NCBI GenBank assembly: GCA_024234735.1
Contig: JACKNV010000003.1
Location: 186,001 to 250,000 of the forward strand
DNA: 64,000 nt
Source: Pseudomonadales bacterium
GTDB lineage: Bacteria > Pseudomonadota > Gammaproteobacteria > Pseudomonadales > Halieaceae
Reading direction: 5' to 3'
Part shown: positions 26,495-33,937 of the stretch, piece by piece
Numbering within the stretch: position 1 is the first letter of the stretch
Layout: each line of letters begins with the position of its first letter
Position numbers and translations under genes: made by a program
Notes under the pieces: generated by a model
What the model saw: only the letters and a program-made list of their open reading frames with translations
What the model was told of the DNA's origin: nothing
Databases searched by the model: none

Positions 26495-26905
26495 TCAGAA
26501 GCTGAAGCCGGTGCCGCACTCAATCAATAGTTGCCCCTCGAGGCCGGCGGCGCGGTGCTGCTGGGCGCGTTGGTAGTCCTGATCCCTGAGCATGTCCAGC
26601 ATGATCTGGGTCGAAGGGTACTGGATGATGGCGACCGCGTCCCAGAGATCGTCGCCCTTGCCGATCAACAGGCCCTTGGTCTCGCCTGCATACAGTACCT
26701 TCACCCCTTTGGGTTCGTTGATTTCGCGAAAGGCATCGGCGTACAACTGGTAGGCCTCGCGGCCGGACAGGTCGGTCTGCCGTCCATCCTCGTAGGCGGC
26801 CCTGGCCCGGAACTTGAGCAGGTTGAGCATGGCGATGGGTTCGCCGGTCTGCCGATCACGAAATGCCCTGACCTGGTCTCCGGTGGGTTGCAATACGTTG
26901 ATCAT
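26495..26905 (-). CDS. DUF1330-like small protein
   Basis: A 136-residue cytosolic protein with a ferredoxin-like, dimeric alpha/beta-barrel pattern: PIAMLNLLKFRARA early, then GREAYQLYADAF, VKVLYAGETKGLLIG, WDAVAIIQYPS and MLRDQDYQRAQQHRAAGLEGQLLIEC. This arrangement matches DUF1330 and related domains, whose function is mostly unknown. Start ATG at 26905 with AGGAG upstream. It stands between two hairpins on the minus strand. Confidence 0.8.
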   Translation of the reverse strand: MINVLQPTGDQVRAFRDRQTGEPIAMLNLLKFRARAAYEDGRQTDLSGREAYQLYADAFREINEPKGVKVLYAGETKGLLIGKGDDLWDAVAIIQYPSTQIMLDMLRDQDYQRAQQHRAAGLEGQLLIECGTGFSF

Positions 26906-26995
26906 ACTCTCGCTCCTGCAGTGAAACTGCCCGGATTCTCCCACGCGCTTGTACTATTGCCAAGCGACGGCAGAAACAGCGATGAACAAAAGGCG

Positions 26996-27026
26996 AAAAA
27001 AAACCCGCTGCCAGAGCGGGTTTTTT
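26996..27026. terminator. Rho-independent terminator
   Basis: CCCGCT (27004-27009) and AGCGGG (27015-27020) flanked by an A-run before and six Ts after. It serves the minus-strand gene ending at 27040 and works in either direction. Confidence 0.85.
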
Positions 27027-27039
27027 GCAGGACAGGGCG

Positions 27040-29418
27040 CTATTCGCAGCTGCCGGAGAGGCTGTCTATCCACTCTCTCACCAGGGCCAGGCCCTCTTCA
27101 TGGATTACGCTGCGACCGATTTCGGGCATGCGCACATCGGCCTCGTTGGAATCCATGCGATAAGCAGTGATCGACTCGGCGGCGTTGCCTGGCACCACGT
27201 CGAAGCTGAGGCCGCCGGAACCCGCACCCGCCGCGACCGGTGTCTTGCACAGGCCGTAGGTGGTGCCCACCTCACGCCAGTATTCCAGGAACAGGCCGGA
27301 GTTGCTGGCAAAGCCGCCGGGGCTGTGGCAGTGGGCGCAGTTGATGTCCAGGTAACCCTTGGCGCGATTCTGCAGGTCCGCCGCCGTATCCTGCCAGTGA
27401 GGTACGGTTTCCACGCTGTCGAGGTCGGCGGGCAGGCCGGCCAGTACCCCCAGTTGGGCCATGTGGGCCAGCTGGTTCACACTCTGGCCGTCGTACTGGT
27501 TGTCCTGGTTCAGGAAGCGGGCCTTGGGCCCGATAGGCGTGATCACGGTCTCCTGGTTGACACCGCTGCCGCTTTCATCGCGCACGGTGCTGTGACAGTT
27601 CTTGCAACTGTTGGCATCGGGAATCACATAGTCGGTACTGCGGTCACTGCCGTCACTGTGTATCCAGCTCACCGTGCGGGTGCCGCCGGCCAGCGCCAGG
27701 TCGGCGTCACCGCGGTCCTCGCGCCAGATGTAGGGCAGTGCTTTCCAGCCCTCCTTGCGGTGGATCAGCAGGCGGGTCTCGATAATGTCCTCGCCGGCGC
27801 CGTCATTGAGGAAGTCGTGGGGCATGGTGAAGGTCTTGGCGATGATGGTCCCCACCGGGAAATCCAGGGTATTCCTGCTGTTGTAGGCCGCCTGTTTGCC
27901 CTCCGGTATGAAAATAAAGCGGTACTTCTCGGCATAGTCGGTAAACAGCGGAGTGATCAGCTGGTAGTGAACGCCGTCGTTGGCGTTGGTCCGCGGATCG
28001 GTGGGGTCGGCGAACAGGTTGTAGGCAGAGAGCGTGTCGCAGCTGACCTCTACCGCGGCGAAGTTGGGGCCGTCGCCTTCGGGGGTGCATATTTGCGCGA
28101 TCTCCTCGTCGGTCAGGGGTGTTTCACCCGCGGTGATCTGCTCGGGCGTATCAAGCACCACCTCGGGCAGCGAGGCGTGTGCACAGTCGAAGTAGGCGGG
28201 GTCCGTGCTGGCGCCGTTTTCGCCGAACAGGATGCCGCGCTTGACAGACGGGTCCTCGGCGACACAGATCCGGTCAGACTCCGCGAAACGGCCGGCCTGC
28301 TCGCCGATACCATCGTAGAAAATCTCCGGCAGGCCGCCGGCGGCGGCGAACAGGGGGCCCAGCTGGGCCGCCAGGTCGACGGGCTCGTAAGCGTTGTTGC
28401 TGATCTGGTTGTCGTGAATGTAGACCCGCCGCGGGGTGCCGTCGTAGTTGACGTCATCGGTGGGCCGGCCACTGATATCGTAATGCACGATCGCGATGGC
28501 GGAGGACTGGTTGTTCTCGATGACGTTATTGAACACCTCCACATCGGTGAAGGCCATGATCAGCATGCCGGTACCGGTGGGTACCACGCCGACAATGCTG
28601 CCCGGCGGAGCGAAATTGCTGGTATTGTTGTCGCGCATGACGTTGTTGTAGACCTTGGTGCGGGTGCCCTCGCGCGACAGGTTGGGCAGGTCGAACACCA
28701 GGATACCGCCGGTATTGTCCACCGCCTCGTTCTCGTAGACCTCGGAATTGGTGGAATTCTCGATCTCGATACCAGCCACATTCAGCGACGCCAGGTTGCG
28801 ACGTACGATGATCTTGTCCGACTGGCCGACGTAGATGCCGGCGTCGCTGGCGCCGATCACCACGCTGTCCTCGATCAGCACGTTTTCGGTCTGCACCGGG
28901 TAGATGCCGTAGGCGCCGTTGTCACTGCAGGGACCGCAGCTCCATTCGACCCGCATGCCGCGGATGGTCACGCCGTTGCTGAATTTGTATTTGATGCCGT
29001 CCGCGGGCGGGTCGATCACCGCGAAGTCCTCCAGCACCACGTTGTTACTGGTTACCAGCACGCTTTCGCCGCCACTTGCCTGCGAACCGAAATTGAGGAT
29101 GCTCTTGTCGTGGCCCTGGCCGCGGATGGTCACATTGTCGACATCCAGGCTGATACCGCTGTCGAGGGCGAATTCGCCCTCGGGCAGTTCGATGATGTTG
29201 CCGGGTTGGGCGCCGATCAGCGCCTCCAGCAGGCGCGTCTGGAAGCCTTCACCCGCCTCGATCACCACCAGGTTGGGATCGGTTTCTACCTGCGGAAGCG
29301 ATTCCTCGGGAGCCGGCGACGAATTGCCGCCGCCGCCGGAGCAGGCACCGAGGAGCCCCAGCCCCAGCAGCAGGGCCGAGGCCCGCAGGAGGCGGTCAGT
29401 GGCACGTGTCATTTTCAT
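27040..29418 (-). CDS. Lipoprotein fusing a beta-helix to a diheme cytochrome region
   Basis: A 792-residue lipoprotein (lipobox LLGAC). Residues about 45-350 form a right-handed parallel beta-helix, with repeated turns such as NNVVLEDFAVIDP, ENVLIEDSVVIGASDAGIYV, DKIIVRRNLASLNVAGIEIEN. Residues about 425-792 hold a second region with heme motifs CKNCH (605-609) and CAHCH (694-698) and a likely axial Met in RMPEIG. These correspond to two families that usually occur as adjacent genes (TIGR03805 and TIGR03806, HNE_0200/SO2930 type) and are fused here. The function is unknown; location on the outer face of a membrane and electron transfer are inferred. Confidence 0.87.
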   Translation of the reverse strand: MKMTRATDRLLRASALLLGLGLLGACSGGGGNSSPAPEESLPQVETDPNLVVIEAGEGFQTRLLEALIGAQPGNIIELPEGEFALDSGISLDVDNVTIRGQGHDKSILNFGSQASGGESVLVTSNNVVLEDFAVIDPPADGIKYKFSNGVTIRGMRVEWSCGPCSDNGAYGIYPVQTENVLIEDSVVIGASDAGIYVGQSDKIIVRRNLASLNVAGIEIENSTNSEVYENEAVDNTGGILVFDLPNLSREGTRTKVYNNVMRDNNTSNFAPPGSIVGVVPTGTGMLIMAFTDVEVFNNVIENNQSSAIAIVHYDISGRPTDDVNYDGTPRRVYIHDNQISNNAYEPVDLAAQLGPLFAAAGGLPEIFYDGIGEQAGRFAESDRICVAEDPSVKRGILFGENGASTDPAYFDCAHASLPEVVLDTPEQITAGETPLTDEEIAQICTPEGDGPNFAAVEVSCDTLSAYNLFADPTDPRTNANDGVHYQLITPLFTDYAEKYRFIFIPEGKQAAYNSRNTLDFPVGTIIAKTFTMPHDFLNDGAGEDIIETRLLIHRKEGWKALPYIWREDRGDADLALAGGTRTVSWIHSDGSDRSTDYVIPDANSCKNCHSTVRDESGSGVNQETVITPIGPKARFLNQDNQYDGQSVNQLAHMAQLGVLAGLPADLDSVETVPHWQDTAADLQNRAKGYLDINCAHCHSPGGFASNSGLFLEYWREVGTTYGLCKTPVAAGAGSGGLSFDVVPGNAAESITAYRMDSNEADVRMPEIGRSVIHEEGLALVREWIDSLSGSCE

Positions 29419-29597
29419 GGTCGTTCTACCCTCAATTCCATAGTAATTGGCTGCGTTGCATACAGCCGGCGCATTATGCTGGCCCAGGTTAAACAAAGCT
29501 GAATGGCCGGTACCGGCAGGTCAGCCGCTTATTGTGGGGCCGTGAGCGACGTGGTGGGATGGCCGGGCGCGCCAGACGCGTGACCGGCGGCGCCAGA

Positions 29598-30035
29598 CTA
29601 GGGAGCGGGGGGTTGCGGCGGCAGGCAGGCTCGAATCCGCCGGGCATGGGATGCCAGGACGGCGGCATCTTCTACTTCGCGGGCGTGCAGTTTGAACTCC
29701 AGGCCTTCGAAGCGGGGCATGATGTGGAAGTGGGTGTGGAACACGGTTTGCCCCGCGGCGGGGCCATTCAGCTGGGCGATCATGATACCCGGTGCCTCGA
29801 AGGCCTGTTTGACCGCCCCGGCCACGGTCTGCACCGCCAGGATAGTGGCGGCGAGGATATCCGGGTCGACATCGAAGAGGTTTTCCGCAGCGTCCTTGGG
29901 CACCACCAGGGTGTGTCCCGGGACCTGTGGCATCAGGTCCATGAAGGCCAGCGCCCCGTCGGTTTCATAAACCCTGAAGGCGGGCGCCTCTGCGCGCAGG
30001 ATTTTGGCAAAGATATTGTCGTTGTCGTAACTCAT
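29598..30035 (-). CDS. HIT family hydrolase
   Basis: A 145-residue histidine triad protein. The triad is H100, H102, H104 in FHTHFHIMPR; the N-terminal part has NIFAKILRAEAPAFRVYE and VPGHTLVVPKD. HIT proteins of this group cleave nucleoside phosphoramidates or dinucleotide polyphosphates. Single gene, with the beta-helix lipoprotein gene downstream on the same strand and a 179-base gap between. Confidence 0.92.
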   Translation of the reverse strand: MSYDNDNIFAKILRAEAPAFRVYETDGALAFMDLMPQVPGHTLVVPKDAAENLFDVDPDILAATILAVQTVAGAVKQAFEAPGIMIAQLNGPAAGQTVFHTHFHIMPRFEGLEFKLHAREVEDAAVLASHARRIRACLPPQPPAP

Positions 30036-30195
30036 GCGGGTCTCCTGGCTGCGCGGCTTTGACCCGGCGCCGGAGGCCGGATCGTGGACAAGGGTATCAC
30101 CTTCATGTCGGCCTCATGGGCAGCCCGAAAAAAACAGTGCATGTGCATCAAAATTTCATTGTCCGGTATTATTTCTGCAATATTGTCTGTTCATT

Positions 30196-30218
30196 CTGCG
30201 GGGCAACACATTCCGCAG
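30196..30218 (+). promoter_or_regulatory. Leader hairpin before the 63-residue protein
   Basis: CTGCGG (30196-30201) can pair with CCGCAG (30213-30218). The 3' arm reaches the start of the ribosome site AGGGAG (30217-30222), so folding could lower translation of the gene at 30231. Confidence 0.3.
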
Positions 30219-30230
30219 GGAGATAGCTCG

Positions 30231-30422
30231 ATGAAAAGCAGCAACCAGCCGGTGGCAGTCGTGGAAAAGGAACGGATCAGGGCCCAGATTTCCGCGCAGG
30301 TCGAGGCGTTCCTGGGCGCCGGGGGCAAGATCGACGTGGTCACCCAGATGGAGGCCCAAGCCAGGGCCAGCGTGGGCAGCGTCTGGCACGATCACAATCA
30401 ACTCGTGGACGTTCCGGAATAG
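30231..30422 (+). CDS. Small cytosolic protein, 63 residues
   Basis: Starts ATG with AGGGAG eight bases upstream. It has a helical first half (VVEKERIRAQISAQVEAFLGAGGKIDVVT) and a polar second half. The segment AFLGAGGKIDVV resembles the FLxxGGKVxxI core of SutA-type RNA-polymerase-binding proteins of Pseudomonas, but without the acidic N-terminal tail; this likeness is weak and from memory. Its 3' end overlaps the converging membrane-protein gene by 25 bases. Confidence 0.6.
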   Translation: MKSSNQPVAVVEKERIRAQISAQVEAFLGAGGKIDVVTQMEAQARASVGSVWHDHNQLVDVPE

Positions 30423-30946
30423 CGCTTCACCAGCCTCGCGCCGAAGAAGATCAGCAGAACTGCCACGGCCGCGATAGTGAACAACATCCAGATGTATTCC
30501 TGGACAAAGGCTACACCGGCGGTGGCCGCTGCCAGCGCCAGGCCGACGACCATAAACCGCCAGTTGCCGTGTGCGCCGAACAGGAAGGTACCCAGCGCCA
30601 GGACCAGGCCATTGGCCAGTCCCGTGTCAAGGTTTGCCATGCGACCTGACGCCACGAAGTAATAGACCAGCTGGATGGCAAGGAATACTCCGAGCCAATG
30701 CAGGAAAATAGTCGTTGCGCTGGACAGGTCGGCTATGCCGTGATCGGTATGCATCCGGTCCGAGACGAATGCGGCGATCGCAAAAACAGCTACCAGCATC
30801 GCCCAGTAGCCGCGGGTACTGGCTGTCGAGACATCCGAGGCGCCAATCGCAAGAAAGCCCAACAGGAGCAGGGCGAGGGCCACTATCGCTTCAATGATGG
30901 ACTGCCTGCTTAAATGACGGCCTGAAATACTTTCCACGGGATTCAT
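30398..30946 (-). CDS. Unknown inner-membrane protein
   Basis: A 182-residue protein with five to six hydrophobic segments: IIEAIVALALLLLGFLAIG, YWAMLVAVFAIAAFV, IFLHWLGVFLAIQLVYYFVA, GLVLALGTFLFG, FMVVGLALAAATAGVAFV, and MLFTIAAVAVLLIFF. There are charged residues only in the loops and a basic C-terminus. I do not recognise the family. It converges on the 63-residue gene and is divergent from the DedA-type gene. Confidence 0.75.
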   Translation of the reverse strand: MNPVESISGRHLSRQSIIEAIVALALLLLGFLAIGASDVSTASTRGYWAMLVAVFAIAAFVSDRMHTDHGIADLSSATTIFLHWLGVFLAIQLVYYFVASGRMANLDTGLANGLVLALGTFLFGAHGNWRFMVVGLALAAATAGVAFVQEYIWMLFTIAAVAVLLIFFGARLVKRYSGTSTS

Positions 30947-31082
30947 GCTTCTGCATTCCTATTGCGGGGTATGCGGCTTGCAAGGAGTATAGTCCCAATA
31001 GGTGGCAAATAGCATACACTTGGTCACCCGGTGCCGAGCCGGGTGATCTTTACCCGGCTGAAGAGCAAGTGTGTTGAGGAAC

Positions 31083-31823
31083 ATGAGCCCAAATTTGTGC
31101 CGATCCCGGTGGCGGCGATGGGCGAATGCAGCACTGTTGTTGTGGTTGCTGCCGATGTGTGCTGTTCATGCCGCCCGGGACGCCCCCGCTCCGGAGTCCG
31201 CGACGGCCCATCTCAGCGATGACCTGAAAGTAGCCGTGCGCAGGGTCGAGCCCATCGTACAGCGCTATGGCTATGCCGGGGTGGTGGGTTCCGTGACGGC
31301 GGAGGGGCTGGGCATACCCCTTCCCGGGCAGACGACCCTGATGGCCGCTGCGCTCGCTGCGGCTCGCGGCGAGCTGAATATCCTGCTACTGGCGGTGCTG
31401 GCTTTCCTGGCGGCCGTCGGTGGCAACAGCATCGGCTACCTGTTGGGCCGTACCGGGGGTCTGCGGATGTTGCGCAAAACCGGGCTCAGCACGGCGCGCG
31501 AGGCAAAGCTCATTGCCCTGTTCCAGCGCTATGGCGGCGGCTTCATCATCGCGGCGCGCTTCCTGGACGGCCCCCGGCAACTGAATGGCCTGGTGGCGGG
31601 CATGCTGGAGATGCCCTGGTGGGCCTTCACGGCGTTCAATGCCCTGGGGGCGCTGCTCTGGGTGGGGGTATGGGGTTTCGGAACCTACTACCTGTGGGAG
31701 CATGTCAGTATCGTGCATACGCTGCTGGAGCGCCTCAATCCCTGGGTCGCCGCCCTGGTGATTGCGACGGTGTTGCTGACCCTGCTCTACCTGCTGCGCG
31801 TTCGCCGGGCGAGCGGCGAGTAG
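31083..31823 (+). CDS. DedA family membrane protein
   Basis: A 246-residue protein with an N-terminal hydrophobic signal-like segment (WANAALLLWLLPMCAVHA), a short periplasmic linker, then the SNARE-associated (DedA/VTT) domain. Family marks are AEGLGIPLPGQTTLMAA, GGNSIGYLLGRTGG, FQRYGGGFIIAARFLDGPRQLNGLVAG and MPWWAFTAFNALGALLW. DedA proteins are needed for membrane potential and undecaprenyl or phospholipid flipping. ATG 31083 has GAGGA close by; GTG 31071 is an alternative start. Confidence 0.87.
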   Translation: MSPNLCRSRWRRWANAALLLWLLPMCAVHAARDAPAPESATAHLSDDLKVAVRRVEPIVQRYGYAGVVGSVTAEGLGIPLPGQTTLMAAALAAARGELNILLLAVLAFLAAVGGNSIGYLLGRTGGLRMLRKTGLSTAREAKLIALFQRYGGGFIIAARFLDGPRQLNGLVAGMLEMPWWAFTAFNALGALLWVGVWGFGTYYLWEHVSIVHTLLERLNPWVAALVIATVLLTLLYLLRVRRASGE

Positions 31824-31830
31824 GGCTGTG

Positions 31831-31853
31831 GGAAGGGCGCCAGTGCGCCTTCC
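31831..31853. terminator. Hairpin between DedA and DUF3127 genes
   Basis: GGAAGGGCGC and GCGCCTTCC pair around CAGT with one bulged G. It sits between the convergent stop codons; there is no T-run. Confidence 0.45.
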
Positions 31854-31868
31854 GGCCGGGGCAGGCTC

Positions 31869-32213
31869 CTAGAAAGGGATATCGTCGTCCTCGAAGCCAC
31901 CGGGATCCATGGTTGGCTGATCGCCGGCGGTGCCGGGGCCATCGGCTGCCGCGCTGACGACTTTCCAGCCCTGCAGGTTGTTGAAGTAACGCCCATTGTA
32001 CTCGCGGCCGCGGATATCGAAGGAGACCGTTACCTCCTGGCCGGGCTGCAGGTTGTCCAGCAGGCTGACCTTGTCCTGGACGAACTCGAGATTGATCTCC
32101 TGGGGGTAGCGCCCGTCATCGACGATGACCACCATCTCCCGCTTGGTGAAGCCGCTGTCGAAGGTCCTGGGGTCCTGGATGAGTTTTATTTTTCCGGTCA
32201 GTTCGTATGCCAC
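31869..32213 (-). CDS. DUF3127 protein with SSB-like C-terminal tail
   Basis: A 114-residue protein. Residues 1-88 match DUF3127, an OB-fold-like domain (AYELTGKIKLIQDPRTF, GFTKREMVVIVDDGRYPQEINLEF, PGQEVTVSFDIRGREY, YFNNLQGWKV). A flexible Gly/Pro linker leads to FEDDDIPF, which copies the acidic partner-binding tip of single-stranded DNA-binding protein (DDDIPF). It may bind nucleic acid and recruit the same partners as SSB (inference). It follows yaiI on the same strand, 30 bases away. Confidence 0.85.
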   Translation of the reverse strand: MAYELTGKIKLIQDPRTFDSGFTKREMVVIVDDGRYPQEINLEFVQDKVSLLDNLQPGQEVTVSFDIRGREYNGRYFNNLQGWKVVSAAADGPGTAGDQPTMDPGGFEDDDIPF

Positions 32214-32243
32214 GGTATGCTTCCTTGTCGCAGATAGGGGTGG

Positions 32244-32693
32244 TTAACGCAGTGCCCGGGCCAGCAGCCTATCCAGCTCGTTGGCAAAGCGCTGCTTGTC
32301 CTGGTTGTTAAGGGGGGGCGGGCCGCCCGATTGCATGCCGCTGGAACGCATGGTTTCCATGAAGTCGCGCATATTCAGGCGCGGCTTTATGTTATCGGCA
32401 GTCAGGCGCTCCCCCCGGGCGCTGAGTACGTGAGCGCCCTTGGCGATCACTTCCGCCGCCAGGGGAATGTCGGCGGTAATGACCAGGTCTCCCCCCGCAC
32501 ACAGCCTGACGATTTCATCGTCGGCCACGTCGAAGCCCGAGCCGACCTGCAACATGCGGATGTTGCCGTGGGGGGGCACCGGCAGCGCATGGTTTGCCAC
32601 CAGGGTGAGCTGCAGGCCGGTGCGCTGGGCCGCCCTGAACAGGATGTCCTTGATGGCCCCCGGGCAGGCGTCGGCGTCAACCCAGATATTCAC
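32244..32693 (-). CDS. yaiI: YaiI/YqxD family protein (UPF0178)
   Basis: A 149-residue DUF188 protein with a PIN-like fold. It starts MNIWVDADACPGAIKDILFRAA, then LVANHALPVPP, VGSGFDVADDEIV, DLVITADIPLAAEVI, and NIRPRLN-like NIKPRLNMRDFMETMRSSG. The Asp residues in VDAD, VADDE and TADI form an acidic pocket as in nucleases, but activity has not been shown for the family. Confidence 0.93.
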   Translation of the reverse strand: MNIWVDADACPGAIKDILFRAAQRTGLQLTLVANHALPVPPHGNIRMLQVGSGFDVADDEIVRLCAGGDLVITADIPLAAEVIAKGAHVLSARGERLTADNIKPRLNMRDFMETMRSSGMQSGGPPPLNNQDKQRFANELDRLLARALR

Positions 32694-32828
32694 GTTCGCT
32701 ATCTCCAGTCAGGGGGTGGCGGCATGCGCTGGCGGCCGACAAAGCTGCCGCGGGGAGTGCGCCATAGTCTGCGGTGATTGTACAGGATGTCGCGGCGCGG
32801 TCATGCCAATCGGAAACCGCGAACCTGA

Positions 32829-32879
32829 TGTTCTATTAATTAGATCAACGATAAATAAATATTTGTCTATAATAGAACA
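32829..32879 (+). promoter_or_regulatory. oxyR promoter with inverted repeat
   Basis: TGTTCTATTA (32829-32838) and TAATAGAACA (32870-32879) form a perfect 10-bp inverted repeat with 31 bases between; the region is very AT-rich. A TATAAT at 32868-32873 lies inside the right arm, six bases before the oxyR ATG. It contains CTAT and ATAG half-sites of the OxyR type, so self-regulation is likely. Confidence 0.5.
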
Positions 32880-33812
32880 ATGATTTCACTCAAACAGTTG
32901 CACTACGCACTAGCGGTCGAAAAAACGCTGCACTTCAAGAAGGCCGCGGAGGCCTGCAATATTTCCCAGTCGGCGCTTTCCACGGCCCTGTCCGAAATGG
33001 AAAAACATCTGGGTTTTCAAGTATTTGAGCGGGATAACCGCAAGGTGCTGGTCACCCCGCTGGGCAGGCAGTTTCTGCAGCGGGCACGGGCTATCGAACT
33101 GCAGATGGAGGATCTGCGCAAGCTTGTGGAGACCCAGAAGGAGCCCCTGAGCACGCCTATGTCGATCGGGGTGATACCCACGGTCGGCCCCTACCTGCTG
33201 CCGCGCATCCTGCCGGCCCTGGAGGTCAACTACCCGCGCCTGAAGCTCGATATCGTCGAGGACCAGAGCGCCGAGGTGCTGGACCTGTTGCGCCGCGGCG
33301 CGCTGGATACCGCGATCATCGCCCTGCCGTACGCCTGCGAGGACCTGCTGACCTTCCGGTTCTGGACCGAAAACCTGTTGTGGGTGACCCACCGCGACAG
33401 TGCGCGGGCCGGGCAGGCGACCATCAGTGTGGAGGAACTGCAGCAGGAAAACCTCATGCTGTTGAAGGATGGGCACTGCCTGACCGATCACGCCCTGGCG
33501 GCCTGCAAGCTGGAAAACCGCTCCAACTTCAGTTTCAGTGCCACCAGCCTGGCCACTTTGCTGCAACTGGTGGTGGGCAGGATAGGCTCCACCCTGGTTC
33601 CCGAGATTGCCCTGGAACAACTGGTGGGAGGCAACGACACCCTGGCCGCCGTTCAGTTGTCGGAGCCCGGGCCGCATCGTGAGCTGGCCCTGGTGGTGCG
33701 GCCGAATTACCCGAGTATCGGCAATATCGAGGCCATCAGGGCACTGCTGCAGGCCGAACTGGGCCGCCAGGTCCCGGGTTTGCAGAGCAGCCGGCTGGCG
33801 TTGGCCAAGTAG
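32880..33812 (+). CDS. oxyR: Hydrogen peroxide-sensing regulator OxyR
   Basis: A 310-residue LysR-type regulator. The winged helix-turn-helix occupies residues 1-60 (ALAVEKTLHFKKAAEACNISQSALS). The redox cysteines are C200 and C209 in LKDGHCLTDHALAAC, matching E. coli Cys199 and Cys208, which form the activating disulfide. It is followed directly by katG on the same strand, its classic target. ATG at 32880 aligns with the normal OxyR start, yet no ribosome site precedes it and a TATAAT ends six bases before, so the transcript may be leaderless. Confidence 0.93.
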   Translation: MISLKQLHYALAVEKTLHFKKAAEACNISQSALSTALSEMEKHLGFQVFERDNRKVLVTPLGRQFLQRARAIELQMEDLRKLVETQKEPLSTPMSIGVIPTVGPYLLPRILPALEVNYPRLKLDIVEDQSAEVLDLLRRGALDTAIIALPYACEDLLTFRFWTENLLWVTHRDSARAGQATISVEELQQENLMLLKDGHCLTDHALAACKLENRSNFSFSATSLATLLQLVVGRIGSTLVPEIALEQLVGGNDTLAAVQLSEPGPHRELALVVRPNYPSIGNIEAIRALLQAELGRQVPGLQSSRLALAK

Positions 33813-33937
33813 GCCTCGTGGTGTGAGCGGCTTTCAAAAAACTGAACATCACATTCTGTTTATTCCAATTTACCCGCATATGGATCAGGGATATGGTCCC
33901 CGAGGTTATGTCCCATGCAATCCAAGAGGATACTGCG

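Noticed and set aside
27025..29502. 825-codon frame on the plus strand
   Set aside because: It mirrors the beta-helix/cytochrome lipoprotein, which has a lipobox, two heme motifs and a terminator; the plus-strand translation has no recognisable domain.
33813..33937. Possible OxyR site before katG
   Set aside because: I looked for spaced ATAG/CTAT half-sites and found none convincing, only two ATAT pieces.
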